Source: CAVSUZ01 sp963834715 (GTDB lineage: Bacteria; Pseudomonadota; Alphaproteobacteria; Acetobacterales; Acetobacteraceae). From it: DNA of 64,000 bases. The translations under genes were made by a program, and so were the position numbers. The DNA lies in assembly GCA_963834715.1 (NCBI GenBank), contig CAWIDE010000014.1:1-64000 (forward strand). The letters run 5' to 3'. Under the pieces are notes generated by a model. The model was not told where the DNA came from and made no database searches. It saw nothing but the letters and a program-made list of their open reading frames with translations. Below are positions 27,044 through 36,264 of the stretch, in pieces (the stretch's first letter is position 1; each line of letters starts with the position of its first letter).

Positions 27044-28341
27044 GCGAAGGCCTCCGGAATGCGCTCGTCCCGCCACAGCTCGGCGATGGTCTGACGGGGT
27101 CGGATCAAGGACCACCCGCCGCTTTCTACCATAGCCGCCGCCGCAAAGGGGCGAGCGTTATATGTAGAGCTCATGACCGATCCATAAGCTCCGGCATCGA
27201 GAATTGCGACGCGCGCGCCCGGTGCCAACGGTGGCAGCAGCCGGTTTCGCGCGAACGTGTCGCCGGTCTCGCACACCGGGCCGACAACGTCGGCAGGAAC
27301 CACGGGCCGGGCAGCGTCGGCTGCGGAGACCGGGACAATACCGTGCCAAGCGTCATACATGGCCGGGCGGACCAGGTCGTTCATGCCTGCGTCCAGCACG
27401 ATGAAGCGCTCCTGCTTAACCAGCACGACTGAGGCCAACAGCACCCCGGCCGGCCCAACGATCCACCTCCCGGGCTCCAGGATCAGACGAACGTCGAAGT
27501 CATGGAACGCGGCCCGCAACGCGCCGGCAAGGGCAGTGGGCGTAACCCCAATCTGGTTCCGGTAGGGAATGCCCAGGCCGCCGCCGCAATCCACGGTCTC
27601 GACCGACCGTCCGGCCGTGCGCAGGTCACGAACCAGGCTCGCGAGGCGATCAAAGGCGGCGCGATAAGGCGCAAGCGACAGGACCTGGCTGCCGATATGC
27701 GCGGCGAGCCCGATTGGCCGGATCCCCGGCAGCCCGGCAGCGCGGGAATAGAGCCCGGCGGCATCGGCATACGGAATACCGAACTTATCCTGGGCCCGCC
27801 CGGTGGTGATCTTGGGATGAGTCGCGGCATCCACATCCGGATTGATGCGCAGCGCAATTCGCGCGGTGCGCCCCATCCCGTCGGCGATCGCGGAGAGAGC
27901 GTCCAGCTCCTCGCTGCTTTCGACGTTGATCTGTGCGATGTCCTCAGCAAGCGCGAGGCGCAGTTCATCCGGCGTTTTGCCCACGCCGGAGAACACGATC
28001 CGGCTCGCTGGGATGCTGGCAGTCAGGGCGCGCCGCAGCTCTCCCCCGCTCACCACGTCGGCTCCGGCGCCGCGCTGGCCGAGCAGACTCAGGATGGCGA
28101 GGTGGTCGTTGGCTTTAACTGCGTAATGGACGTGGACCTCGAGCCCCGTTTCGGTGAGGGCCGCGCACAAGGTCTCCAGGCGGCGGCGAATAGTCGGGGC
28201 GGCATAGACCCAGGTGGGGGTGCCAAGCGCGTCGGCGACGGCATTCAGGGGCACTCCCTCCAGCAACAACCCGTCCATGGCGTGGATGGCGAGATGCGGC
28301 CGGGCGGCGAGGAGCTCGGGGATAGAGGGGTCGGGGTCCAC
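27040..28341 (-). CDS. lysA: Diaminopimelate decarboxylase
   Basis: 433 residues, a PLP-dependent fold III decarboxylase. The PLP Lys lies in VHVHYAVKANDHLAILS. Family motifs include GADVVSGGELRRAL, KFGIPY, VDCGGGLGIPY, LILEPGRWIVGPAG, GPVCETGDTFAR and DAGAYGSVMSSTYNARP. It makes L-lysine from meso-diaminopimelate, the last step of lysine synthesis, in the cytoplasm. GTG at 28341 is the first start. The gene is translationally coupled to the DUF4175 gene downstream. It looks intact, in keeping with an essential biosynthetic role. Confidence 0.95.
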   Translation of the reverse strand: MDPDPSIPELLAARPHLAIHAMDGLLLEGVPLNAVADALGTPTWVYAAPTIRRRLETLCAALTETGLEVHVHYAVKANDHLAILSLLGQRGAGADVVSGGELRRALTASIPASRIVFSGVGKTPDELRLALAEDIAQINVESSEELDALSAIADGMGRTARIALRINPDVDAATHPKITTGRAQDKFGIPYADAAGLYSRAAGLPGIRPIGLAAHIGSQVLSLAPYRAAFDRLASLVRDLRTAGRSVETVDCGGGLGIPYRNQIGVTPTALAGALRAAFHDFDVRLILEPGRWIVGPAGVLLASVVLVKQERFIVLDAGMNDLVRPAMYDAWHGIVPVSAADAARPVVPADVVGPVCETGDTFARNRLLPPLAPGARVAILDAGAYGSVMSSTYNARPFAAAAMVESGGWSLIRPRQTIAELWRDERIPEAFA

Positions 28342-28411
28342 TTGAGGGGTCCACTAAACGTTTGGACTTTTTTCCGTGCTGCGGGCCAGCGGTCAAATCG
28401 CGCGACAGGGG

Positions 28412-28939
28412 TTACTCGAGCGGCAGCAGCTTGGCCATCATCAATTCGTCCACGAACTGGCCGGAGACAAGCATTGAGTGACGCCGGATGCCCTCGCTAC
28501 AAAAACCCATCCGCCGGTAAAGACCGATAGCGCGCGCATTGTGCGCCATGACTGTCAGTTCCAGCCGATGGATTGCCGCTCCGCTGGCCCATCTCTGGAG
28601 AGCGCGGATCAACGCCGTCCCGATCCCGTGTCCTTCATATCCTTCACGCACCCCGAGGACCAAGTAAGCCACGTGCCGGTTCCGTCGGTAAGCGCCGCCT
28701 TCTGCACTGATATAGCCGGCGAACTCGGGCGGGTCGTCAGCCTGCGCGACCAGAATGACACTGTTCGGGCACGCTTCGATCCGCGCCAGCTCGGCCTCTG
28801 TCTCAGCAACGCTGACCGAGCGTTCATCGGGTTCAAGCATCATGAACTGAGTTTCGACGTCGAGTTGGAGACGCAGTTCGACCAACATCGCTGCGTCGCA
28901 TGGATCTGCTTCGCGAACAATGAAGGGGTCCGACGTCAT
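28412..28939 (-). CDS. GNAT family N-acetyltransferase
   Basis: About 175 residues from ATG at 28939 (MTSDPFIVREADPCDAAMLV). The acetyl-CoA motif A appears as YLVLGVREGYEGHGIGTALI and motif B as NARAIGLYRRMGFCSEGIRR, a shape similar to RimJ/RimL or spermidine acetyltransferases. Substrate unknown. An upstream in-frame ATG at 28996 adds 19 residues with no homology-like features. It lies 70 bases upstream of lysA on the same strand and could share its transcript. Confidence 0.88.
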   Translation of the reverse strand: MTSDPFIVREADPCDAAMLVELRLQLDVETQFMMLEPDERSVSVAETEAELARIEACPNSVILVAQADDPPEFAGYISAEGGAYRRNRHVAYLVLGVREGYEGHGIGTALIRALQRWASGAAIHRLELTVMAHNARAIGLYRRMGFCSEGIRRHSMLVSGQFVDELMMAKLLPLE

Positions 28940-29670
28940 CGGAGTTAGCTTGTAAAGCACTTTTGAAGCATTTGCGGAAGCGAATAAGGCTCGCATTCAC
29001 TCGTCAGGGGGTCGCGTCGCAATGCGTGGAACCCCATCCGCGTAAGCCATCGCGGCGAGCCGTTCTGTTGATTTGCACTTGCCCTGAGGCCGCCGTTCTC
29101 TAATCGCGCGCTCCTCCGCAAGCTCTTTTTTGGCGATCTCGGAAATTCCGGACCGCAACAAAGGCCAACCGTGTTCTTCGTTCGGCTGAAAGCAAGCGCC
29201 TGTTCTTCGTCCCGGCCTGCCTTCGCAGCATCGCCGCGCGCAAGCGGCAGGGATTTTGGCCGGGCGTGGCTGGGCTGCGAGGGAGCGTGGCTTGCTTGAG
29301 CCATGCGAGCGAGCGTCCCTGCCATGCTGTAGGCCGAAAGTCCCGCCGCGAGCACAGCGATACGCTCGCGGCAGCCTCGAAGACGAGGTTTGCCCTGCAT
29401 CCGATCGATTTCCCAACGCCAATTCCGGCTCGCCGGCACCGTTCTCAATCGCTTTGCTTCGTCTGTTGCCGTGTCGGGGTCATGGTTCTCTCCGCGGTCG
29501 GGACGAACTCCGCCGCAACATCTGGTCCGAAGCGCAGGCGCCGCAATGTCCACAACAGGCTCGCACCGATCTCATGCGGCCCAACGGCGGCCCTCGCAGC
29601 CGCCTGCACCTTCGCCCCGTCGGGCAACGATTCCGTCTCGAGCGGAACTCGAGCGGATCGCGGAGGCGTA
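28940..29670. other. Region without a confident gene; possible broken ORF
   Basis: On the minus strand, 28997-29145 encodes a protein-like stretch (KKELAEERAIRERRPQGK, then STERLAAMAYADGVPRI) that has no sensible N-terminus. It could be the tail of a gene frameshifted or cut by the IS110 element. GC-rich open frames on the plus strand are low-complexity and rejected. Confidence 0.4.
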
Positions 29671-30702
29671 TCAGGCGGACGCGGACGGCGCGGGCCAGCG
29701 GAATGGCGCGCCCGAACGCCAGATGTGGTGCATGATGACGGCGAGCTTTCGTGCCAGCGCAATGCGCGCCTTGCCGGCGCCGGACCGCCGAGCGATCGCC
29801 TGGGCCCAGTCCTTCAGGCCGGAAGCCCGCTTTACCCGTGTCATCAGCACGACCGCCGCCTCGTACATCAGCGTCCGGGCGAGCGTGTCGCCGCACTTCG
29901 ATATCTTCCCGCTGCGATCAATCTCCCCTGATTGGTATTGCCTTGGCGTCAGCCCCAGATGCGCGCCTACGGATCGTGAGCGACGGAAGCGCGCGGGATC
30001 CTCGACCGTGCTGACGTAGGCGAGCACGGAAAGCACCCCTATGCCAGGCACGCTCATCAGGTGCCGGCATGCGGGACTGGACTTCACCAGCGTGCGCACC
30101 GCCTTGTCGAAGCCGGCAATTTGCTCGCGCAGTTGCCGCCAGGCGACCAGCATCGGCCGAACAATCAGCGCCACGTCGGCACGCTCGGCGAGCAGGCTCT
30201 CGACCCGCCGATCGAACCTTTGGCCGCGCTTCGCGCCCGGCAGCATGCCGAAGGTTTTCAGCACGCCGCGGATATGGTTGGACAATCGCGTCGTCATGCC
30301 GACGAGCTGGGCGCGTGCGCCCAACAGCGCGCGTGCTCGGTGCGCGTCCAACGATTTGACGTACACAGCGCGGTACCATCCGGTTCGCATGATCTGCGCC
30401 AGTCCCTCTGCGTCGTTCTGATCCGTCTTGTTGATCTGCAGCTTGAGCGCCGCCTTGGCATGCCTCGCGTCAAGACAAGTTACATCGAGTCCCCGGCCGC
30501 GCAGCTCATGCACCAGCCACGGGGTCATTGGGCCGGTTTCAATCCCCACGCGGACGTCCTCGCCGCCACGCCGGCCGATCGCGCGCTCGATCTGCTCCGG
30601 GTCGGACGCGCACTGACCCCGCCACAGCTTGCGGCCTGTGGCATCGACTATGCAGATGGAAGTCAACTTCTGCGACACGTCTAACCCGACATAGTGGGTC
30701 AT
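29671..30702 (-). CDS. IS110 family transposase, DEDD type
   Basis: About 343 residues from ATG at 30702 (MTHYVGLDVSQKLTSICIVD). The DEDD domain shows VGLDVSQK, VRVGIETGPMTPWL and NKTDQNDAEGLAQIM. The C-terminal part has LMSVPGIGVLSVLAYVSTVE and LGLTPRQYQSGEIDRSGKIS. It belongs to the classical IS110 group and is clearly different from the IS1111-like transposase at 13917. An ATG at 30753 is too far upstream. No lesion is visible. The element ends cannot be placed. Confidence 0.92.
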   Translation of the reverse strand: MTHYVGLDVSQKLTSICIVDATGRKLWRGQCASDPEQIERAIGRRGGEDVRVGIETGPMTPWLVHELRGRGLDVTCLDARHAKAALKLQINKTDQNDAEGLAQIMRTGWYRAVYVKSLDAHRARALLGARAQLVGMTTRLSNHIRGVLKTFGMLPGAKRGQRFDRRVESLLAERADVALIVRPMLVAWRQLREQIAGFDKAVRTLVKSSPACRHLMSVPGIGVLSVLAYVSTVEDPARFRRSRSVGAHLGLTPRQYQSGEIDRSGKISKCGDTLARTLMYEAAVVLMTRVKRASGLKDWAQAIARRSGAGKARIALARKLAVIMHHIWRSGAPFRWPAPSASA

Positions 30703-30839
30703 CCAACAGCCCTCCGATGGTGATGCCGCCGGGCCAGAGCCCGGACGCGGCACTATCGGGAAGTCAGCCGCTGGCCGCGATTACCGGATGTCCATACATG
30801 ACGCGGTGGGCGCTCTCTTCGCAGAGGAGCTTGACACGG

Positions 30840-31875
30840 ATGCGCTTCAGCCGGGTCCTGAACGTGGTCGAGTGCCATGCGGAAGGCGAGGTGGGGAGGG
30901 TTGTCACCGGCGGCATTGGTCACGTGCCCGGACGGACAATGTTCGAGAAGCGGCTGTACCTGGAGCAGCACCGCGATGACATCCGCCGGCTGTTGCTGTT
31001 CGAACCGCGCGGCGCCCCGTCCTACAACGCCAACATCGTCCTGCCTCCTTGCGATCCGGCGGCGCAGATGGGCTATGTGATTCTGGAGGCAACGGAATAT
31101 CCGCCGATGTCCGGCTCTAACACGATCTGCGTCGCGACGGTGCTGCTGGAAACTGGCATTCTGCCGGTGCAGGAGCCAGTGACGGAAGTGACACTGGAGG
31201 CGCCCGCCGGCCTGATTCGTGTGCGGTGCGAATGCGCCGGGGGCAAGGTTCGGCAGGTCCGGTTCACCAATCGGCCGGGGTTTGTCTATCACCTGCAAAG
31301 GCCCATCGATGTGCCGGGCCTTGGGCCACTGACCGTAGATGTCGCCTATGGCGGGATGACTTACGTGCTGGCCGATGCGGCGGCCGTGGGATTCGAGCTG
31401 GTTCCGTCGGAGGGCCGCGCGATTTGCGAATTAGGGCAGCGGATCAAGGTCGCGGCGGATGCGCAGCTTGAAAGCGTGCACCCCGAGAATCCTCAGATCC
31501 GCGGCATCACCGGGATGGAGTTCACCGGTCCGCTGGTGCGGGAGGGTAATGAACTGCGTGCGCGGAACGCGGTGGTGGTCTCGCCGGGGCGGCTGGACCG
31601 CTCGCCCTGCGGCACCGGCACCTGTGCCCGTCTCGCAGTGATGCACGCGAAGGGGATGATTGCGACCGGCGAGACCTTCATCCATGAGTTGGTTATCGGT
31701 TCGCGATTTGAAAGCCGCCTGGAGGCCGAGACCCGGGTTGCCGAGCGCCCGGCGGTGGTGGCGAGCGTTGCCGGGCAAGCCTGGATAACGGGCCCTCAGC
31801 CAGCTTGGCCTGGACCCGGACGATCCCTGGCCGCGCGGCTACACACTCTCGGATACTTGGCAGCAGGCGCTATAA
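30840..31875 (+). pseudogene. Proline racemase family enzyme (hydroxyproline epimerase/dehydratase type), frameshifted at the end
   Basis: ATG at 30840 (MRFSRVLNVVECHAEGEVG). The family has two active-site positions. The second Cys is present in DRSPCGTGTCARLA; the first position reads MSGSNTIC, with Ser where racemases and epimerases have Cys (MCGH..). An extra C in the CCC run at 31793-31795 breaks the last 27 residues. Corrected, they read LSQLGLDPDDPWPRGYTLSD and stop at 31875. The DapA-type gene 21 bases downstream supports a role in hydroxyproline breakdown. Racemase, epimerase and 3-hydroxyproline dehydratase activities cannot be separated here. Confidence 0.8.
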
Positions 31876-31896
31876 GGGGGTGGTCGAGGAGGTGCC

Positions 31897-32826
31897 ATGA
31901 CAAAGTCCGCCAAGCCCCGCTATCAAGGGGTATTCCCGGTCGTTCCGACCATTTTTGATGAGGAGGGCGGGCTCGATCTGGAAGGCCAGCGGCGTGCGGT
32001 CGATTGCATGATCGATGCGGGTTCCAACGGCCTGGCGATCCTTGCCAATTACTCCGAGCAGTTCGTGCTGGCCGATGATGAGCGGGAGGTGCTTGCCCGC
32101 GCCATCCTGGAGCATGTGGGGGGGCGCGTCCCGGTGATCGTGACCACGAGCCATTTCAGCACCTGGGTGTGCGTGGAGCGAAGCCGCGGCGCGCAGCAAA
32201 TGGGCGCGGTGATGATCATGACCATGCCGCCGTATCATGGCGCGACCATCCGGCCGGTGGATGAGGGGATCATCGCGTTCTACCGCGCGCTGTCCGATGC
32301 GCTGGATATTCCCATTATGATCCAGGACGCCCCGGTGAGCGGCTGCGTGCTGTCCCCTGCTCTGCTGGCCCGGATGGCGCGGGAGATCCCTCAGGTCTGC
32401 TACTTCAAGATCGAATTGGCCCAGGCGGCCGCGAAGCTGCGGGAGCTGATCCGGCTGGGGGGTGATGCCGTGGAGGGACCGTGGGACGGGGAGGAGGGGA
32501 TCACGCTGATAGCCGATCTGGATGCCGGGGCAACCGGCACGATGACCGGCGGCGGTTACCCGGATGCGTTTCGCGCGATTGTGGACCACTACCTTGCCGG
32601 CCGGCGCGACCAGGCGGTGGCGGCGTATGAGCGATGGCTGCCGCTGATCAACTACGAAAACCGCCAGTGCGGGCTGCTCGCCTGCAAGGCGTTGATGAAG
32701 GAAGGCGGGGTTATCGGGTGCGACGCGCCGCGCGCTCCGTTGGCGCCTCTGCATCCGGCCGCACGGGCGGGTTTGTTGGAGATTGCACGACGGCTGAACC
32801 CGATGGTGCTGCAGTGGGGTAAGTGA
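31897..32826 (+). CDS. DapA-family lyase, probably of hydroxyproline catabolism
   Basis: 309 residues, AGGAGG before the ATG. The TIM-barrel Schiff-base family shows VFPVVPTIFDEEGGLDLEG, IDAGSNGLAILANYSEQF, the catalytic Lys in VCYFKIELAQAAAKLREL, and TGTMTGGGYPDAF. It is longer and more divergent than dihydrodipicolinate synthase. Its position after a proline racemase-type gene suggests 1-pyrroline-4-hydroxy-2-carboxylate deaminase or a related keto-acid lyase. It looks intact. A strong hairpin lies 10 bases after its stop. Confidence 0.85.
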   Translation: MTKSAKPRYQGVFPVVPTIFDEEGGLDLEGQRRAVDCMIDAGSNGLAILANYSEQFVLADDEREVLARAILEHVGGRVPVIVTTSHFSTWVCVERSRGAQQMGAVMIMTMPPYHGATIRPVDEGIIAFYRALSDALDIPIMIQDAPVSGCVLSPALLARMAREIPQVCYFKIELAQAAAKLRELIRLGGDAVEGPWDGEEGITLIADLDAGATGTMTGGGYPDAFRAIVDHYLAGRRDQAVAAYERWLPLINYENRQCGLLACKALMKEGGVIGCDAPRAPLAPLHPAARAGLLEIARRLNPMVLQWGK

Positions 32827-32836
32827 CCGGAGGAGC

Positions 32837-32859
32837 GGGCCGGGCAGAACACCCGGCCC
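32837..32859 (+). terminator. Hairpin after the DapA-family gene
   Basis: GGGCCGGG (32837-32844) pairs perfectly with CCCGGCCC (32852-32859) around CAGAACA. There is no T run, so it would be a weak terminator or a 3'-end stabiliser. Confidence 0.6.
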
Positions 32860-32925
32860 ATGAGTCCCTACCGAATTCTGATTATCTTGACCTTCACGGT
32901 CACCTTCACCAGAATGATCGGCTAG
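32860..32925 (+). CDS. Possible 21-residue leader peptide before leuS
   Basis: A short frame starts MSPYRILIILTF and ends with TAG at 32925. It is rich in Ile, Leu, Thr and Phe, and sits between the DapA-gene hairpin and a strong terminator. No Shine-Dalgarno sequence is evident, so it may be chance. Confidence 0.25.
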   Translation: MSPYRILIILTFTVTFTRMIG

Positions 32926-32998
32926 AGACTGCGATTGTGAGTCATCGCAGGCTCCCCTGGGTTCTTGGGCCAGCGAGCTATCCGGTGGCCCGGTCGGA

Positions 32999-33033
32999 CG
33001 CCGGCCAGTAAGTCTGGCCGGCGTTCGGTTTTT
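32999..33033 (+). terminator. Strong intrinsic terminator upstream of leuS
   Basis: CGCCGGCCAG (32999-33008) pairs perfectly with CTGGCCGGCG (33014-33023), loop TAAGT, followed by TTCGGTTTTT. It lies 82 bases before the leuS ATG and 173 bases after the previous confident gene. A preceding hairpin (GGGCCA 32967-32972 with TGGCCC 32986-32991) could compete with it. Confidence 0.8.
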
Positions 33034-33114
33034 AGGGCGGGAGTTGTTGCCGAAGGGTTTCCTGCGAGCTCAGCGCTTGCGCACTGCGGCAAGGCGCCCG
33101 ATACACACGGTACT

Positions 33115-35730
33115 ATGAACGACGCGCCTATTGAAACCAGCCCGCGGTACGACTTTTGGGCCGCCGAGCCGCGGTGGCAGGCCGCTTGGGCCGAGCGGGA
33201 ATGCTTCCGTGTCGCCGATGTGCCGGCCGATAGCAAGCCGAAGTATTACGTGCTGGAGATGTTCCCCTATCCCTCCGGCAAGATCCACATGGGGCACGTC
33301 CGGAACTATACGCTGGGCGACGTGGTGGCCCGGTACAAGCGGGCTCGTGGTTTCTCTGTGCTACATCCGATGGGCTGGGATGCCTTCGGGTTGCCGGCTG
33401 AGAACGCGGCGCGCGAACGCGGGGTCGATCCTGCAAAGTGGACGTGGGAAAACATCGCCATCATGCAGGGTGAACTCAAGCGCATGGGGCTGTCGCTGGA
33501 CTGGGACCGGGAGTTCGCGACCTGCGATCCCGCCTACTACGGACACCAGCAGAAGCTGTTTCTGGATTTTCTCCGCGCGGGGTTGGTCGAGCGCAAAGAG
33601 AGCTGGGTGAACTGGGATCCGGTTGATGGGACCGTGCTCGCAAACGAGCAGGTGATTGACGGGCGGGGATGGCGGTCGGGGGCGCCGGTCCAACGGAAGC
33701 TGCTGAGCCAGTGGTTCCTGCGCATCACCAAATACGCCCCGCAGCTTCTGGAGGCGCTAGGGACGCTGGATCGCTGGCCGGAGCGGGTTCGGCTGATGCA
33801 GGAAAAATGGATCGGCCGCAGCGAGGGGGCGCGGGTGCGTTTCGCGCTGGACCGGCCGGTGGATTCGATTACGGAGGTCGAGGTCTATACAACCCGGCCG
33901 GACACGTTGTTCGGGATGTCGTTTCTGGCGCTGGCGCCGGAGCATCCCCTCGCGGCCGCAGTGGCGGCAAGTGACCCCAAAGCCGCGGAGTTTATCGCCG
34001 AATGCCGCCGTATGGGGACCAGCGAGGCGGTGATCGAAACCGCGGAGAAGCGCGGTTACGACACCGGGCTCAAAGTGAAGCATCCATTCCTGGACGAGGA
34101 TTTCCCGGTGTGGATCGCCAATTTCGTGCTGATGGAATATGGCACCGGGGCAATCTTTGGCTGTCCGGCGCATGACCAGCGCGATCTCGACTTTTCCCGT
34201 AAGTACGGGCTTCGCGTTCCCCCTGTGGTCCTGCCTCCGGGTGCTGATCCGGCGACCTTCACGGTCGGAAACGAGGCGTATGTTGGTCCCGGGACTATCT
34301 TCCATTCCGATTTTCTGAACGGGCTGGAGGTGGAGGCGGCCAAACGCCGTGTCGTCAGCGAACTGGAGCGAGAGGGTCTTGGCAAGGGAGAGGTGAATTG
34401 GCGGCTGCGCGACTGGGGCGTGTCCCGTCAGCGGGCTTGGGGCTGTCCAATTCCGGTGATCCACTGCGAGGCCTGTGGGGTGATGCCGGTTCCGGACGAG
34501 CAGTTGCCTGTGAAACTGCCCGATGACGCAGATTTCAACCGGCCCGGCAATCCACTCGATTACCACCCGACGTGGAAACACGTTGCGTGTCCCGCCTGCG
34601 GTAAACCGGCACGGCGGGAGACCGATACGTTTGATACGTTCGTCGATAGCTCCTGGTATTTCGCGCGGTTCTGCAGCCCGCATTCCAATCGGCCGGTGGT
34701 GCGCGCCGTGGTGGATCACTGGATGCCGGTGGATCAGTACATCGGGGGCATCGAGCATGCTATTCTACATCTGCTTTATTCGCGGTTCTTTACCCGTGCG
34801 ATGAAAGACACCGGGTACATGGCCATTGAAGAGCCGTTCGCCGGCCTGTTCACGCAGGGCATGGTGACGCATGAAAGCTACCGTTCGGCAGAAGGCCCGA
34901 ACGGCACATGGCTGTATCCCGACGAGGTTATCAAGAACCCAGACGGCACTGTCGTGCATCGCATGACCGGCGAGCCGGTGATCGTTGGCCGCGTCGAGGC
35001 GATGAGCAAATCCAGGCGCAACACCGTTGATCCGGAAGCGATTATCGCCCGGTACGGTGCGGATACCGCGCGCTGGTTTATTCTTTCGGACAATCCCCCC
35101 GACCGGGACATGGAATGGACCGAGGCCGGGGTGGCCGGAGCCTTCCGTTTTACGCAGCGCGTGTTCCGGCTGGCCGAAGCACTGGAGGGTCTGGAAACTG
35201 GCCCGATGCCCGAGAGCTTCAGCGATGCAGCCCGCACCCTGCGGCGCACCACCCATCGCACCATTGCGGCGGTGACCGAGGCTATCGAGACGTTTGCGTT
35301 TAACGTCGCGGTTGCGCGCCTGCATGAGCTGGTCAATGCGATCGCTGAGGCAGAGCGGTCGCCGGATGGCGACGGGCTGGTTTGGGCCCGGCGGGAGGCG
35401 GTGACGACGTTGGCTCGGCTGTCGGCCCCGATGGCCCCGCACCTAGCTGAGGAGATTCACGCCCGTCTGCATCCCGGCAGCGGGCTGGTGGCCGAGATGC
35501 CCTGGCCCGAAGCGGATCCCGCTCTGCTGGTCGCCGAAACTGTCACTATTGCCGTGCAGGTTTCGGGAAAGTTGCGGGGGACCGTCGCTGTGCCGCCCGA
35601 CAGCGCTGAGGAGACCGTGCTTGCCGCTGCCGCCGCCGAACCCAACGTTGCGCGGATGCTGCAAGGCAAGCGTATCGTTAAACGCATTTACGTGCCCAAT
35701 CGCATCGTCAACTTCGTGATGGCCGGATAA
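33115..35730 (+). CDS. leuS: Leucyl-tRNA synthetase
   Basis: 871 residues from ATG at 33115 (MNDAPIETSPRYDFWAAEPR); the frame extends upstream to 32965 without family sequence. Class I signatures: FPYPSGKIHMGHVRNYTLGD (HIGH) and AMSKSRRNTVDPEAI (KMSKS). The CP1 editing domain shows the threonine-rich YTTRPDTLFGMSFLALAPEH and NFVLMEYGTGAIFGCPAHDQ. It charges tRNA-Leu in the cytoplasm and is essential. It overlaps lptE by one base (TAATG). No lesion is visible across 2.6 kb, in contrast to many neighbours. The terminator and small frame upstream suggest a regulated leader. Confidence 0.97.
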   Translation: MNDAPIETSPRYDFWAAEPRWQAAWAERECFRVADVPADSKPKYYVLEMFPYPSGKIHMGHVRNYTLGDVVARYKRARGFSVLHPMGWDAFGLPAENAARERGVDPAKWTWENIAIMQGELKRMGLSLDWDREFATCDPAYYGHQQKLFLDFLRAGLVERKESWVNWDPVDGTVLANEQVIDGRGWRSGAPVQRKLLSQWFLRITKYAPQLLEALGTLDRWPERVRLMQEKWIGRSEGARVRFALDRPVDSITEVEVYTTRPDTLFGMSFLALAPEHPLAAAVAASDPKAAEFIAECRRMGTSEAVIETAEKRGYDTGLKVKHPFLDEDFPVWIANFVLMEYGTGAIFGCPAHDQRDLDFSRKYGLRVPPVVLPPGADPATFTVGNEAYVGPGTIFHSDFLNGLEVEAAKRRVVSELEREGLGKGEVNWRLRDWGVSRQRAWGCPIPVIHCEACGVMPVPDEQLPVKLPDDADFNRPGNPLDYHPTWKHVACPACGKPARRETDTFDTFVDSSWYFARFCSPHSNRPVVRAVVDHWMPVDQYIGGIEHAILHLLYSRFFTRAMKDTGYMAIEEPFAGLFTQGMVTHESYRSAEGPNGTWLYPDEVIKNPDGTVVHRMTGEPVIVGRVEAMSKSRRNTVDPEAIIARYGADTARWFILSDNPPDRDMEWTEAGVAGAFRFTQRVFRLAEALEGLETGPMPESFSDAARTLRRTTHRTIAAVTEAIETFAFNVAVARLHELVNAIAEAERSPDGDGLVWARREAVTTLARLSAPMAPHLAEEIHARLHPGSGLVAEMPWPEADPALLVAETVTIAVQVSGKLRGTVAVPPDSAEETVLAAAAAEPNVARMLQGKRIVKRIYVPNRIVNFVMAG

Positions 35731-36260
35731 TGCTGACGCGCCGCGCCCTGCTTGCCTCAAGCCCGCTGATACTGGCTGGATGCGGTTTTCAGCCGGTTTA
35801 TATGCCGAGCGCTGGCGACACTCCCGGGGTCGCGCAGCGCGGATTGGCGGCGATCTATGTCCCGATTATTCCCGACCGGCCTGGTCAGTTGCTGCGGCAG
35901 GCGCTGCAACAGCGGTTTGCGGGGGCCGACGGGGCTGGCACCCCGCTATATAACCTAAACGTCAGCTACTGGGTGGCCGGGCAAGGCCTTGGCGTCCAGC
36001 CTGACAACGTGGCGACCTATCTCCGCTTGAGCGGAAACGCCAACTGGACCCTGGTCAGCCATAATCCGCCGCAAACGCCTATCACCAGTGGCTACTCTCG
36101 GGTCATGGACGACGTGAACATCTTCCAAAACCAGTATTTCGGTGCCGACCTGGAAACATGGGCAGCCTATCAGCGTATTGCGCAGGCCATGGCCGATCAG
36201 ATTGCGCTGCGCTTGGCTGTCTATTTCCGCACCCAGGCGCGTCTGCAGCAGCTGAGCTGA
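35730..36260 (+). CDS. lptE: LPS-assembly lipoprotein LptE
   Basis: 176 residues. Lipoprotein signal with lipobox LILAGC near residue 18 and GCGFQPVYMPS after it, the hallmark of LptE. The body is short and beta-rich (LRLSGNANWTLVSHNPPQTP). LptE plugs the LptD barrel in the outer membrane and helps insert lipopolysaccharide. The start overlaps the leuS stop, and holA follows 4 bases after, the standard alphaproteobacterial order. Confidence 0.92.
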   Translation: MLTRRALLASSPLILAGCGFQPVYMPSAGDTPGVAQRGLAAIYVPIIPDRPGQLLRQALQQRFAGADGAGTPLYNLNVSYWVAGQGLGVQPDNVATYLRLSGNANWTLVSHNPPQTPITSGYSRVMDDVNIFQNQYFGADLETWAAYQRIAQAMADQIALRLAVYFRTQARLQQLS

Positions 36261-36264
36261 TGAT

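Noticed and set aside
29266..29931. 221-codon plus-strand frame near the second IS110
   Set aside because: It overlaps the end of the IS110 transposase on the other strand and has Arg/Ser-rich composition typical of a shadow frame.
34996..35020. Altered KMSKS motif in LeuRS (AMSKSRRN) as a defect
   Set aside because: The essential MSKS part is kept and the remainder of the enzyme is intact, so this is most likely lineage variation.
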